This document shows positions 19,953-26,877 of a DNA stretch of 35,005 bases, piece by piece. Made by a program: the position numbers and the translations under genes. A model generated the notes under the pieces. The model had not been told where the DNA came from and did no database searches. It worked only from the letters and a program-made list of their open reading frames with translations. Each line of letters begins with the position of its first letter. Within the stretch, counting starts at the first letter, position 1. This stretch comes from Bacteroidaceae bacterium (GTDB lineage Bacteria; Bacteroidota; Bacteroidia; Bacteroidales; Bacteroidaceae), in the NCBI GenBank assembly GCA_024699495.1, contig JAILPK010000048.1, forward strand, positions 1 through 35,005, in the 5' to 3' direction.

Positions 19953-20100
19953 GTTTTTGATTTCTTGATCGGCCGCGCCGCGCCCGCTGGTTTAAGGAGT
20001 TTAAGGAGTTTAAGGAGTTTAAGAGGAGCGGCCGTGGGCCGCGGTTTAAGGGCTTAAAAGTTCAAGAGGTTTAAGAGTCTACGAGTCAACGAGTCTACAA
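19953..20100 (+). repeat. Composite repeat: TTTAAGGAG array, GC hairpin and TCWACRAG units
   Basis: Directly after rodA. The 9-mer TTTAAGGAG begins at 19991, 20000 and 20009, with a variant at 20018. Then the hairpin GCGGCC-GTG-GGCCGC (20028-20042), further TTTAAGRG-type units, and TCTACGAG, TCAACGAG, TCTACAAG near 20074-20100. This is the same set of modules as 15781-16066 in a different order. The hairpin could double as a rodA terminator, but no U-tract follows directly. Confidence 0.8.
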
Positions 20101-20143
20101 GTTTTTTGTTTGCGTTAAGGTTGGTATATTAGTTGCATGAATT

Positions 20144-20209
20144 TTATTTAATTAGAACTTTCTTGCCATTGACGATGTAGATGCCCGTGAGTTTTTTAAT
20201 GGCCTCACC
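20144..20209 (-). pseudogene. Relic of a T9SS C-terminal sorting domain
   Basis: Read on the minus strand, 20209 to 20144 encodes GGEAIKKLTGIYIVNGKKVLIK, then a TAA stop (the first residues come from the neighbouring REP-like module). GIYIVNGKKV with a basic ending is characteristic of type A sorting domains of the type IX secretion system in Bacteroidetes. Nothing upstream resembles the body of a secreted protein: the open frame continues only into repeat sequence. I read it as the last fragment of a lost secreted-protein gene, and as indirect evidence that the organism has or had a T9SS. Confidence 0.65.
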
Positions 20210-20284
20210 CCCAACCCCTTTCCGAAGGGCGAGGGGAGTGGATAGCTCTGATGGTGATGTGAGTTTTTGAGTTGAAACTAGTTT
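20203..20284 (+). repeat. REP-like module plus shared 25-bp tail
   Basis: 20203-20246 is a copy of the GC-rich module that begins CCTCACCCCCAACCCC, contains a CCGAAGGGCGAGGGG palindrome and ends ATAGCTCTGA. The following stretch, on the minus strand (20283-20259), matches 33954-33978 at 23 of 25 positions (AACTAGTTTCAACT...). The module abuts the sorting-domain relic. Confidence 0.75.
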
Positions 20285-20560
20285 GGGGCGGCCTGAAATT
20301 CTCTTTCATACCCGCTCTTGCCAACGGTGAGTACGAAACCGCCCATCGTACAAATTTACCAATTTTCCACGTAAAAATCTACCAATTTCACCTCGCGAGA
20401 ATTATGTATATGCCGCCCTGCTCCCTCAGATTGAAAATTCCCGATTCTCGAGAGGTCTTTTTCGGCGTAATCATTTGACATACAGCCCGTTATTACCAAT
20501 ATTCATCACCGTCAGCACGGACAATCCAGGAGAAAACATTTGCTTTAGGGTGCCTGCCTA
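20285..20560. other. AT-rich intergenic stretch without a credible gene
   Basis: A 68-codon frame (20272-20478, plus) is open here but has no recognisable domain and begins inside a repeat, so I do not call it. One imperfect direct repeat is visible: ACCAATTTTCC and ACCAATTTCAC, about 23 nt apart (near 20359 and 20382). I see no tRNA or terminator. Confidence 0.5.
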
Positions 20561-20685
20561 ACAGCAAAAGGGCTAACTTGCTGTGTATCAAGCCATGTGT
20601 CTAAATACACCATGGTCTAAAGTACTTTACACCAAGGTGTATTGGTCATTACACCTTGGTGTAATCGTTTGTATGCCTCGATGTA
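20561..20685. repeat. Hairpin plus 22-bp-phased palindrome array
   Basis: ACAGCAA (20561-20567) pairs with TTGCTGT (20578-20584). Then four 14-bp palindromes start exactly 22 bp apart: TACACCATGGTCTA (20606), TACACCAAGGTGTA (20628), TACACCTTGGTGTA (20650) and a degenerate TATGCCTCGATGTA (20672). The 8-nt spacers differ in sequence. This is either a 22-bp tandem repeat preserved only in its palindromic half, or an array of binding sites on one face of the helix. No gene starts nearby. Confidence 0.8.
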
Positions 20686-20797
20686 TTAGCCCCTCCTTTC
20701 TCGTGAAAACGCCCCTTTTCATCGATATATTACGCTATATGCCGCTCTAGATTGAATCTTTCTTCGTGTTTTATCGCCTCAGAACAGCATAAAAAGT

Positions 20798-20834
20798 GTT
20801 CAATATGTACAGTGGAAAATCGTACATATAGAAC
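20798..20834. repeat. 13-bp inverted repeat
   Basis: GTTCAATATGTAC (20798-20810) and GTACATATAGAAC (20822-20834) are reverse complements with one mismatch, separated by 11 nt. It could be a hairpin RNA or a dimeric protein site. It lies in the gap between the convergent genes rodA and feoAB, some 280 nt from the feoAB stop. No U-tract follows. Confidence 0.6.
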
Positions 20835-20870
20835 AATTAATTTCTGCTATAATAAATATGACGGACGCGG

Positions 20871-21092
20871 CGCGGGTGAGTTCTTAAGTTCTTGAAAAAG
20901 CCTCACACCCTACCCCTCTCCCGTGGGCGAGGGGCGTGAACAGCTCTGAGGCCGCGGTCCCATTATCCCCATTATCCCCAATGGCCTTTGTGGCACAAGC
21001 CGCCCCAGCCGCCCAAATGGCGCCATCGCGCCAGCCCAAACTGTAAGCAGTAAGCAGTAAGCGCGGTCTCAGCCGCCCCACTTGTCAACTAA
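20871..21092 (+). repeat. Composite repeat copy C, at the 3' end of feoAB
   Basis: Modules in order: GTGAGTTCTTAAGTTCTTGA (20876-20895); REP-like palindrome starting CCTCACACCC and ending GAGCTCTGAGG (20901-20952); a spacer of about 90 nt containing CGCGCCAGCC; GTAAGCAGTAAGC direct repeats (21043-21062); a degenerate GC hairpin; then CCACTTGTCAACTAA (21079-21092). The same module order occurs in reverse at 24605-24790, so the two copies flank feoAB and the Rid-like gene as inverted repeats. Confidence 0.8.
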
Positions 21093-21110
21093 TTGGATAA
21101 GGTGCTCTAC

Positions 21111-23366
21111 TCAGATAATCAGCGCTGCAAGGGCGGAGATGATGTATGCCACGAGGGTGGTGTAAGAGGCAACGAAGAGGCCGTAGCGCCAGTTTCCGCT
21201 TTCGGCGGCGATGGCGACGACAGTTGCTATGCAGGGGAAGTAGAGCAGGGCGAAGATGAGGTAGGCTATTGCCGCTGAGGTTGTGGTGTGTTCCTTAAGG
21301 ATGGCAGAGAGGCGTGTTCCTTCTGCTTCTTCCACTGTGGCGAGGTCCGCTGCCTCATCGGCTTCACAGTTGTATATCACGCCGAGTGTTCCCACCATCA
21401 TTTCCTTGGCTCCCATGCCGGCCACTATGCCTACATCCATGCGCCAGTCGAATCCCTGAGGGGAGAAGACTGGTTCCAGGGTGTGACCGATGCGTCCGAG
21501 ATAGCTCTGTTCCATCTGTTCAGAGGCTGTCATCTGCTCTGTTCCCCGTGGGAAATAGCCCAAGAGCCATATTATGATGCTGGCGCCGAGAATCACTGTT
21601 CCCATCTTATGCAGATATTGGCGTCCCTGTTCCCAGGTGTGATGCAGCACGCTGTTGGCTGTGGGACGGCGGTAGGGCGGCAGTTCCATGACAAAATGTG
21701 TCTCTTCTTTTCGGTGGTAGATGCGGCTGAGGGCTGATGAGGCTATGAGGGCCATGAGGACTCCGAAGATATAGAGGGAGAGCATCACCCAGGTGGCGTA
21801 ACGGGGGAAGAAGGCGGCTGCAAAGAGGACGTAGATGGGGATTCGTGCGGAGCAAGACATGAAGGGAATCACGAGCATCGTGAGCAGGCGGTTTTTCGGG
21901 TTCTCGATTATTCGGGTGCTCATCACTGCGGGCACGTTGCATCCAAAGCCCATGAGCAGGGGGATGAATGACTTGCCGTGGAGTCCTGCGCGGCGGAAGA
22001 GGGGGTCGGCGAGCATCGCTGCGCGTGCCAGATAGCCGCTGTCTTCGAGGAGGGAGATGAGGAAATAGAGGATGAGGATATTGGGCAGGAAGACAATGAC
22101 TGCTCCCACTCCGCCGAGGATGCCATCGACAATGAGGTCTTTGACCATGCCTTCGGGGAGCCATCTGCCGAGGAGGTCGCCCGTCCATGCGACAAAGGCG
22201 TCAATCCAGTCCATAGGATATTGTCCGATGGTGAAGGTGAGCCAGAAGATGAGGGCCATGACGCAGCAGAAGATGATATATGAATACCAGTGGTTGGCCA
22301 TCAGCTTGTCTGCCAGGGCGGTGTAGCGGTGCAGTTCGCCTTTGCGTCGCTCGTAGATGCCGCTGAGTATGGCGCGGATTTCGGCATAGCGTTCGGTGTC
22401 GTCCTGGTCATCGTCGTCGGCCAGACAGTCGTCGCTCATTACGGAGGGGTTGCTGCGGTGGGCATCACCGACGGCTATTGCGGCGCGGAGCAGTTCGGGT
22501 ATCCCCTGGCCTGTGCGTCCCACAGTGGGTATCATAGGCATGTCGAGACGTTCGCAGAGGGCTTCGATATCCAATCGGCCGCCGCTGTCCTCGAGCTCGT
22601 CGAACATATTCAGGGCGCAGAGCACGGGCAGGCCGCGGCGCCGGAGCTGCATGGTAAGGAGCAGGTTGCGCTCGAGATTTCCGGAGTCGAGCACGTTGAT
22701 GATGGCATCGATGGGTTCGGTCTCGAGTGTATAAGCGACATAGGCTTCTTCCGGAGAGTAGGCGCGCAGGGAGTAGGTTCCCGGCAGGTCGATGATGCGG
22801 AGGGAGCGGCCTTCGAACTGCATGCGTCCCACGATGCTCCTGACGGTTACGCCGGAGTAGTTGCCTGTGCGTTCGTGGCCACCGGAGGCGGCATTGAAGA
22901 GTGATGTCTTTCCGCAGTTGGGGTTGCCGACGAGGACTATTGTGAGGTCTCCTTCGCGCGCATGGTCGTCGGGGGCTGAGTGGCCCTCGTGGTGGCAGTA
23001 GGGGCATGCTGCATTACATCCTACGCCGGCGCAGTGGTGGTGGGAAAGGTATGGGGAAACCAGTTGACAAGTTGACGAGTTGACAGGTTGACAAGTTGAT
23101 ACTTGTGGGGTGGAGGGAGTGGGGGGAGTGTCTTCGGTGTTATCGCCTGCAAATATTTCTTTGGCTTCGGCTGCGCGGAGTGCGACCTGAGAGCCTAACA
23201 CCTCAAAAACGACGGGGTCGCCCATGGGGGCGGAGTAGAGTTTTGTGACTTCTTGTCCGGGAACAAATCCCAATTCACCCAAGCGGGCCTTGAATGAGCC
23301 GCTACCACCAAGTTTTGTGATAGTGGTTGTCTGACCAGAGGCGAGAGAATATAAGCTATAACTCAT
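21111..23366 (-). CDS. feoB: Fused ferrous iron transporter FeoA-FeoB
   Basis: Imports Fe2+ across the inner membrane. Order: FeoA-like SH3 domain (residues 1-75 counting from 23366), a variable linker, the FeoB G-domain with G1 GNPNCGKT and G3 DLPGTYSL, then the helical and gate-containing membrane part (PLLMGFGCNVPAVMSTR, CSARIPIYVLFAAAFF) ending YIISALAALII. I chose ATG 23366 over the in-frame 23432 because FeoA homology begins at MSYSLYSLASGQ and an AT-rich leader precedes it. The linker holds HHHCAGVGCNAACPYCHHEGH, a Cys/His cluster that could bind metal. Just before it lies a segment encoded by five CAACTYGT-type 8-mers (23061-23100). It is the last gene of the minus-strand iron block. 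Confidence 0.95.
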   Translation of the reverse strand: MSYSLYSLASGQTTTITKLGGSGSFKARLGELGFVPGQEVTKLYSAPMGDPVVFEVLGSQVALRAAEAKEIFAGDNTEDTPPTPSTPQVSTCQPVNSSTCQLVSPYLSHHHCAGVGCNAACPYCHHEGHSAPDDHAREGDLTIVLVGNPNCGKTSLFNAASGGHERTGNYSGVTVRSIVGRMQFEGRSLRIIDLPGTYSLRAYSPEEAYVAYTLETEPIDAIINVLDSGNLERNLLLTMQLRRRGLPVLCALNMFDELEDSGGRLDIEALCERLDMPMIPTVGRTGQGIPELLRAAIAVGDAHRSNPSVMSDDCLADDDDQDDTERYAEIRAILSGIYERRKGELHRYTALADKLMANHWYSYIIFCCVMALIFWLTFTIGQYPMDWIDAFVAWTGDLLGRWLPEGMVKDLIVDGILGGVGAVIVFLPNILILYFLISLLEDSGYLARAAMLADPLFRRAGLHGKSFIPLLMGFGCNVPAVMSTRIIENPKNRLLTMLVIPFMSCSARIPIYVLFAAAFFPRYATWVMLSLYIFGVLMALIASSALSRIYHRKEETHFVMELPPYRRPTANSVLHHTWEQGRQYLHKMGTVILGASIIIWLLGYFPRGTEQMTASEQMEQSYLGRIGHTLEPVFSPQGFDWRMDVGIVAGMGAKEMMVGTLGVIYNCEADEAADLATVEEAEGTRLSAILKEHTTTSAAIAYLIFALLYFPCIATVVAIAAESGNWRYGLFVASYTTLVAYIISALAALII
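23061..23100 (-). repeat. CAACTYGT 8-mer array inside feoAB
   Basis: Five consecutive 8-bp units (minus strand: ATCAACTT, GTCAACCT, GTCAACTC, GTCAACTT, GTCAACTG) are translated as the linker segment STCQPVNSSTCQLV. They are the same units that form intergenic arrays at 15970-16062 and 33906-33956. Forty bp is not a multiple of three, so the frame must be restored by the flanking sequence. Confidence 0.9.
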
Positions 23367-23454
23367 AAATTCTTCAAAAAAAAAATTGGTTGCGGCGTGT
23401 GCGTGCGCCGCTGGCAGCTCAAAATGATTCAATCAGTAGTTTCAAGTGGGGTTG

Positions 23455-24600
23455 TCAGAATGATTTAAACTGTGGGTTGGACACCTCTCTGATGGCGATG
23501 CATTCCATCTCGATGAGCCATGTTGGGCGGCATACGGGAGCGAGGGTGATGACATAGGGGGTGTCGGGGAAGCGCTCTTCAAACATGCGGCGAACGATGG
23601 CTGCGTCGCTCACGTCGCGCAGATAGACGATGATTTGGGCTACGTCGTCAAAGGAAGTGTCGGCTTCTGCCAGGAGGGCTTCGACATTCTCCCACATCCG
23701 CTCTGTCTGGCGTACAATGTCTCCGACGTGGACTACCTCGCCGCGGTTGTTTATGCTCGCCGTGCCGCTGATATACACGTGGCGGCGGTCGCCATAGTCG
23801 ATGCGGGTGCCGCGCTCGAAGGTGACTCCATACTCGTAGGTGGGGTTGAGGTGGCTCTTGGCATAGAGATATTGCTGCTGCTCAGGCTGGAAACCCAGAA
23901 GGGCGTAGGTGCCCATCTGAAGGAGTGCCCGCGTGTCGGCAGGCAGTCCGCCGATGCCGGTGCTGGCGATATAATGGGTGTTTTCGGTGAGTCCCTGCTC
24001 GATGAAGTTCTCGCGGCGGGCTTTGACCATTCCGGCATACTGGGTATCTACGTCGCGCACGAAGAACCAGGTGCGTATGCAGTTGTCTGCCAGTGTGGCG
24101 CCAAAGCGCTGCAGCGTCTCTTCATAGTTGATGAGCAGGCTCTCGGTCTGCCAGGCGGAGTCGCCCTTATGCTCATGCATGCCCATCTTCCATAGATGTC
24201 TGTAGCCGTTGTGGCTGGCAATCACCATCCCGTCCTGATTCTCTACCTCCATCCCCCTAACGATATAAAGCCAGGCGGCCACTTTCGAGCCGTCGAGGGG
24301 TGCCTGCTGAATGCATGACACGGAGGCCTCGACTTTCTCTTTCCGCTCGATGAGCTCCTGCTGGTTGGTGGAGTCGCTCAGGAAATAGCGTTTGAATATG
24401 GTGCGTGCGCCTCTGAACTGCCCCATCTCGAGCAGGGCCAGTTCGGCGCGATAGATTCTGTCGTATTGTTCAGGAAACAGATCGTTGCGCGGCTCCACAT
24501 GCAATATCGCGTGATATTCTGCGGTCTTGTCGTCGGGAGTGAACTCAGAGAGTTGCACAGTGACGCCGAGTTCTGCCATAAAGATTGTTTCTGTAGTCAT
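23455..24600 (-). CDS. Rid-superfamily (YjgF/chorismatase-like) protein
   Basis: 381 residues. The C-terminal third (about 265-372) is a Rid/YjgF-type domain: HVYISGTASINNRGEVVHVGDIVRQTERMW-like start, AQIIVYLRD, and an ending RPTWLIEMECIAI. The N-terminal part resembles the two-lobed chorismatase/FkbO-like layout, with GYRHLWKMG and RTWFFVRDVD. In canonical RidA an arginine (R105 in E. coli) holds the imine substrate; the aligned place here reads TPYVIT, so simple imine deaminase activity is doubtful, although the later glutamate is present. Function unknown; a small aromatic or carboxylate ligand is a guess from the family. It lies 88 nt before feoAB, and the inverted composite repeat sits directly before its start codon. 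Confidence 0.75.
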   Translation of the reverse strand: MTTETIFMAELGVTVQLSEFTPDDKTAEYHAILHVEPRNDLFPEQYDRIYRAELALLEMGQFRGARTIFKRYFLSDSTNQQELIERKEKVEASVSCIQQAPLDGSKVAAWLYIVRGMEVENQDGMVIASHNGYRHLWKMGMHEHKGDSAWQTESLLINYEETLQRFGATLADNCIRTWFFVRDVDTQYAGMVKARRENFIEQGLTENTHYIASTGIGGLPADTRALLQMGTYALLGFQPEQQQYLYAKSHLNPTYEYGVTFERGTRIDYGDRRHVYISGTASINNRGEVVHVGDIVRQTERMWENVEALLAEADTSFDDVAQIIVYLRDVSDAAIVRRMFEERFPDTPYVITLAPVCRPTWLIEMECIAIREVSNPQFKSF

Positions 24601-24604
24601 GTAT

Positions 24605-24790
24605 GTAAAGTTTTAGTTAACAAGTGGGGTGGCCGGGGCCGCGCTTACTGCTTACCTAAGCCGCGGAGTTAGCTGTTCTAACGGGGCTAAGGCTGGCGCG
24701 GAGAGGTGACGCACTGCTTCACCCTACAGAACAGGCGGCCTCAGAGCTATTCACGCCCCTCGCCCACGGGTGAGTGGTTGGGGGTGAGGC
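24605..24790 (-). repeat. Composite repeat copy D (inverted relative to copy C)
   Basis: Read on the minus strand: REP-like module (24790-24737, CCTCACCCCCAACC... to GAGCTCTGAGGCC), a spacer with CGCGCCAGCC, GTAAGCAGTAAGCGCGG, a degenerate hairpin, then CCACTTGTTAACTAAAAC leading to the Rid-like start codon at 24600. The REP-like end begins 5 nt after the stop of the mono-haem lipoprotein gene, where it may act as a transcript end. About 35 of 41 positions match copy C across the GTAAGC...AACT segment. Confidence 0.8.
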
Positions 24791-24795
24791 TTTCT

Positions 24796-25539
24796 TTATC
24801 TCACCCTCCCTATCCACTTGCCGATAATGCTTAGGGCGTAGGTTTGGCTCATGTCATCCTCGGTGAAGGCGGCCTTGTGCTGGAACATCAGGACGCTGTT
24901 GCCTCTCTCGTCGGAGGGGTCGAGCATCTGATAGAGCGCGCTTCCGGCGGGATTCCCGGGAGCAACCCTCATCGCGCCGCCAAATTCGGGCCGGTGGGCG
25001 GGAATGTTGACGAGCTGTGGGTAGGCGTGGGCGCTGTCGAGCTTGAGATTGGCGTAGTTGCCACCGCCGTGGCAGCCAGCGCAGCGCATATTGAAGAGGC
25101 TCTGCACAGCTCCGAAGAGTCCTGTGTTCACCTCGCCGACATTCAGATATACTGTGTCGGCGTTCTCATCCACATCGGCCGTTCGCAGAGTGGCCATGCG
25201 CCGCCTCAGTTTGTTCACGACGCACAACTCAACGCTTTGGGCTCCGCGGTTTATGTTGTTCCAGATGATTGTGGTGTCGCGCCCCTCGCAGTCTGGGGTT
25301 ATGCGCATCTCACCCATGTCATAGACGCGGTCCTGCCCGTTGAAGGCGGCGAGGACTACGCTGTAGCCGTCGTCCCACTCTCCGAGCCCTGTGAAGCGTC
25401 CTGAGAGTTTTACGGAGAAACCACCCTGGGCGTAGGTGACATTATGATCGCGGATGTCGCCTTCATCGCAGGCCACAGCGGTCATCAGGATGACAATCAC
25501 CCATAAGAACGGCGCAAAGGTAGTGATATTTTTCTTCAT
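24796..25539 (-). CDS. Mono-haem c-type cytochrome lipoprotein
   Basis: 247 residues. A lipoprotein signal peptide ends at C24 (MTAVAC). The next 120 residues are a beta-rich region of unknown type. One haem c site, C153-A-G-C156-H157, begins a C-terminal cytochrome-like domain with FGGAMRVAPGNPAGSALYQML, which resembles the planctomycete-type cytochrome c family (methionine or distal ligand not assigned). It should be anchored in the periplasm or outer membrane and pass electrons. It is 56 nt downstream of the porin gene and belongs to the imelysin/DUF1111 group, so a role in iron redox or iron uptake is inferred from context. Confidence 0.8.
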   Translation of the reverse strand: MKKNITTFAPFLWVIVILMTAVACDEGDIRDHNVTYAQGGFSVKLSGRFTGLGEWDDGYSVVLAAFNGQDRVYDMGEMRITPDCEGRDTTIIWNNINRGAQSVELCVVNKLRRRMATLRTADVDENADTVYLNVGEVNTGLFGAVQSLFNMRCAGCHGGGNYANLKLDSAHAYPQLVNIPAHRPEFGGAMRVAPGNPAGSALYQMLDPSDERGNSVLMFQHKAAFTEDDMSQTYALSIIGKWIGRVR

Positions 25540-25595
25540 TTAGTCCCTTTTTTGTAAAGAATAACAAAATGTAGTCCGATGGGAAAGCATATTTA

Positions 25596-26861
25596 TCAGA
25601 AAGAGTATTGGAGCTGGAGCATCGCCTTGTGGGTGGATATGCCCAGATCGTCCATGTCGCGGTCTATCTGAGTGGAGTGGCCCCAGCGGCCGACGAACTC
25701 ATACATTGCAGAGAGTTTCAGGCCGGTGTTCGGGAAGAAGTAGTTTAATCCCACTGCGGGGCAGTTGAGCAGGCCTGCGGAGCCTGTGTCACCGACGCCG
25801 TTGCGGTCGTAGAAGTCATAGCGGAGGCATGGCTGCAGGTTTTTGGTTACGAAATATCCAGCCTGCAGGTATGCACCGAGATAGTTGTAATGCTCGTTGA
25901 TTTTCTGCCTTTTGGTGAAGCCTATATTCATATAATAGAATTCTCCGGCAAGGTAGAGGCGGTTCCAGAGCATTGCAAATTCAGCTCCGAGACGCAGGTC
26001 GTTGGTGCTCTCGTTCTCGCTCTCCACATTATAGTTGGCGCTGATGCCGAAGAGCATCTTCTTCTCGTTGAGCATCTTCGGGTTGCCCTGGGTGGTAGGC
26101 ATGGCCCCAAATGGCTGGAAGGTGAGGCGGGCAGCATAAAGCAGCGATGGGATATGCAAGTCGTCGGAGAGGGTTTTGGTGGCTGCATTCTGGGTGATGC
26201 CGGTCCCGTTGAATATGCCGACCTCGTAGCCCCATTTGTTGGCTGCAAAGCCATGAAATTCGACACCAAGGTCAAAGCCAGTGGCGAAGGAGGGTGTGAC
26301 GGCATTGAGGGAGTAGGGGAGGATGACCTGCTTAGTCATGGAGTTAGGCAGGCTGGGGAAGAGGGTCTCGCCGAGAGTGGTGAGATAGGCGTGGGAGAAG
26401 GGCGTCTTGAATTTACCGACGCGGATATGCGCAGCGGGTTTGCGTCCCCAGTCGATCCATGCCTGCTGCAGGATGGCGCCTCCGGAAGCAGCTGCATTGA
26501 TGCTGAGATTATAGTCGATGCATCCGAATGCGCGTCCGGTGAATCCGAGGATGGCATTGGGGATAGCGAATCCGGAGTTAGCCACATTATCCTGGTTGTA
26601 GGCTTTGTCGAGCCCCTCGCTGTCGTAGTAGTTGTAGCTGCCGCTTGCCTGCAGCATGAGATAGGGCTTGAAGATGAAGCGCCCGTCCTTGCTCTGCAGG
26701 GTGAAGCCGCGGTTGTCGGCGATGGGCACGACGCCGTTGGACATGTCAAGGACCGGGGTGGTATTCTCGCGCTGTGGGATGGAGTCTATGGTCTCTGCGG
26801 AGAGCGACAGGGAGAAGAGGCAAAGCGCGAGGGAGCTGATAACTGATGTTGTTCTATACAT
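25596..26861 (-). CDS. Outer-membrane porin, phosphate-selective (OprO/OprP) type fold
   Basis: 421 residues with a clear signal peptide (ALCLFSLSLSAE). The mature part alternates short polar and aromatic strands typical of a 16-18-strand barrel and carries IRVGKFKTPFSHAYLTT and QAWIDWGRKP, both characteristic of the OprO/OprP porin family in Bacteroidetes. It ends in an aromatic residue (LQYSF), the usual beta-barrel targeting signal. Substrate cannot be read from sequence; the family is named for phosphate but many members sit in other uptake loci. It lies 16 nt after the DUF1111 gene, so it is co-transcribed with the iron genes. Confidence 0.82.
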   Translation of the reverse strand: MYRTTSVISSLALCLFSLSLSAETIDSIPQRENTTPVLDMSNGVVPIADNRGFTLQSKDGRFIFKPYLMLQASGSYNYYDSEGLDKAYNQDNVANSGFAIPNAILGFTGRAFGCIDYNLSINAAASGGAILQQAWIDWGRKPAAHIRVGKFKTPFSHAYLTTLGETLFPSLPNSMTKQVILPYSLNAVTPSFATGFDLGVEFHGFAANKWGYEVGIFNGTGITQNAATKTLSDDLHIPSLLYAARLTFQPFGAMPTTQGNPKMLNEKKMLFGISANYNVESENESTNDLRLGAEFAMLWNRLYLAGEFYYMNIGFTKRQKINEHYNYLGAYLQAGYFVTKNLQPCLRYDFYDRNGVGDTGSAGLLNCPAVGLNYFFPNTGLKLSAMYEFVGRWGHSTQIDRDMDDLGISTHKAMLQLQYSF

Positions 26862-26877
26862 TATAATAATATATTTA

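Noticed and set aside
20272..20478. 68-codon plus-strand frame in the rodA-feoAB gap
   Set aside because: Begins inside a repeat, has no recognisable domain and no promoter or downstream partner.
20561..20700. Possible CRISPR array (22-bp periodic repeats)
   Set aside because: The repeat part is 14 bp and spacers only 8 nt, far shorter than CRISPR spacers, and no cas gene is present. Kept as a palindrome array.
21111..23432. FeoAB start at 23432
   Set aside because: The extra 22 residues are low-complexity and do not match FeoA; the ATG at 23366 begins directly at FeoA homology.
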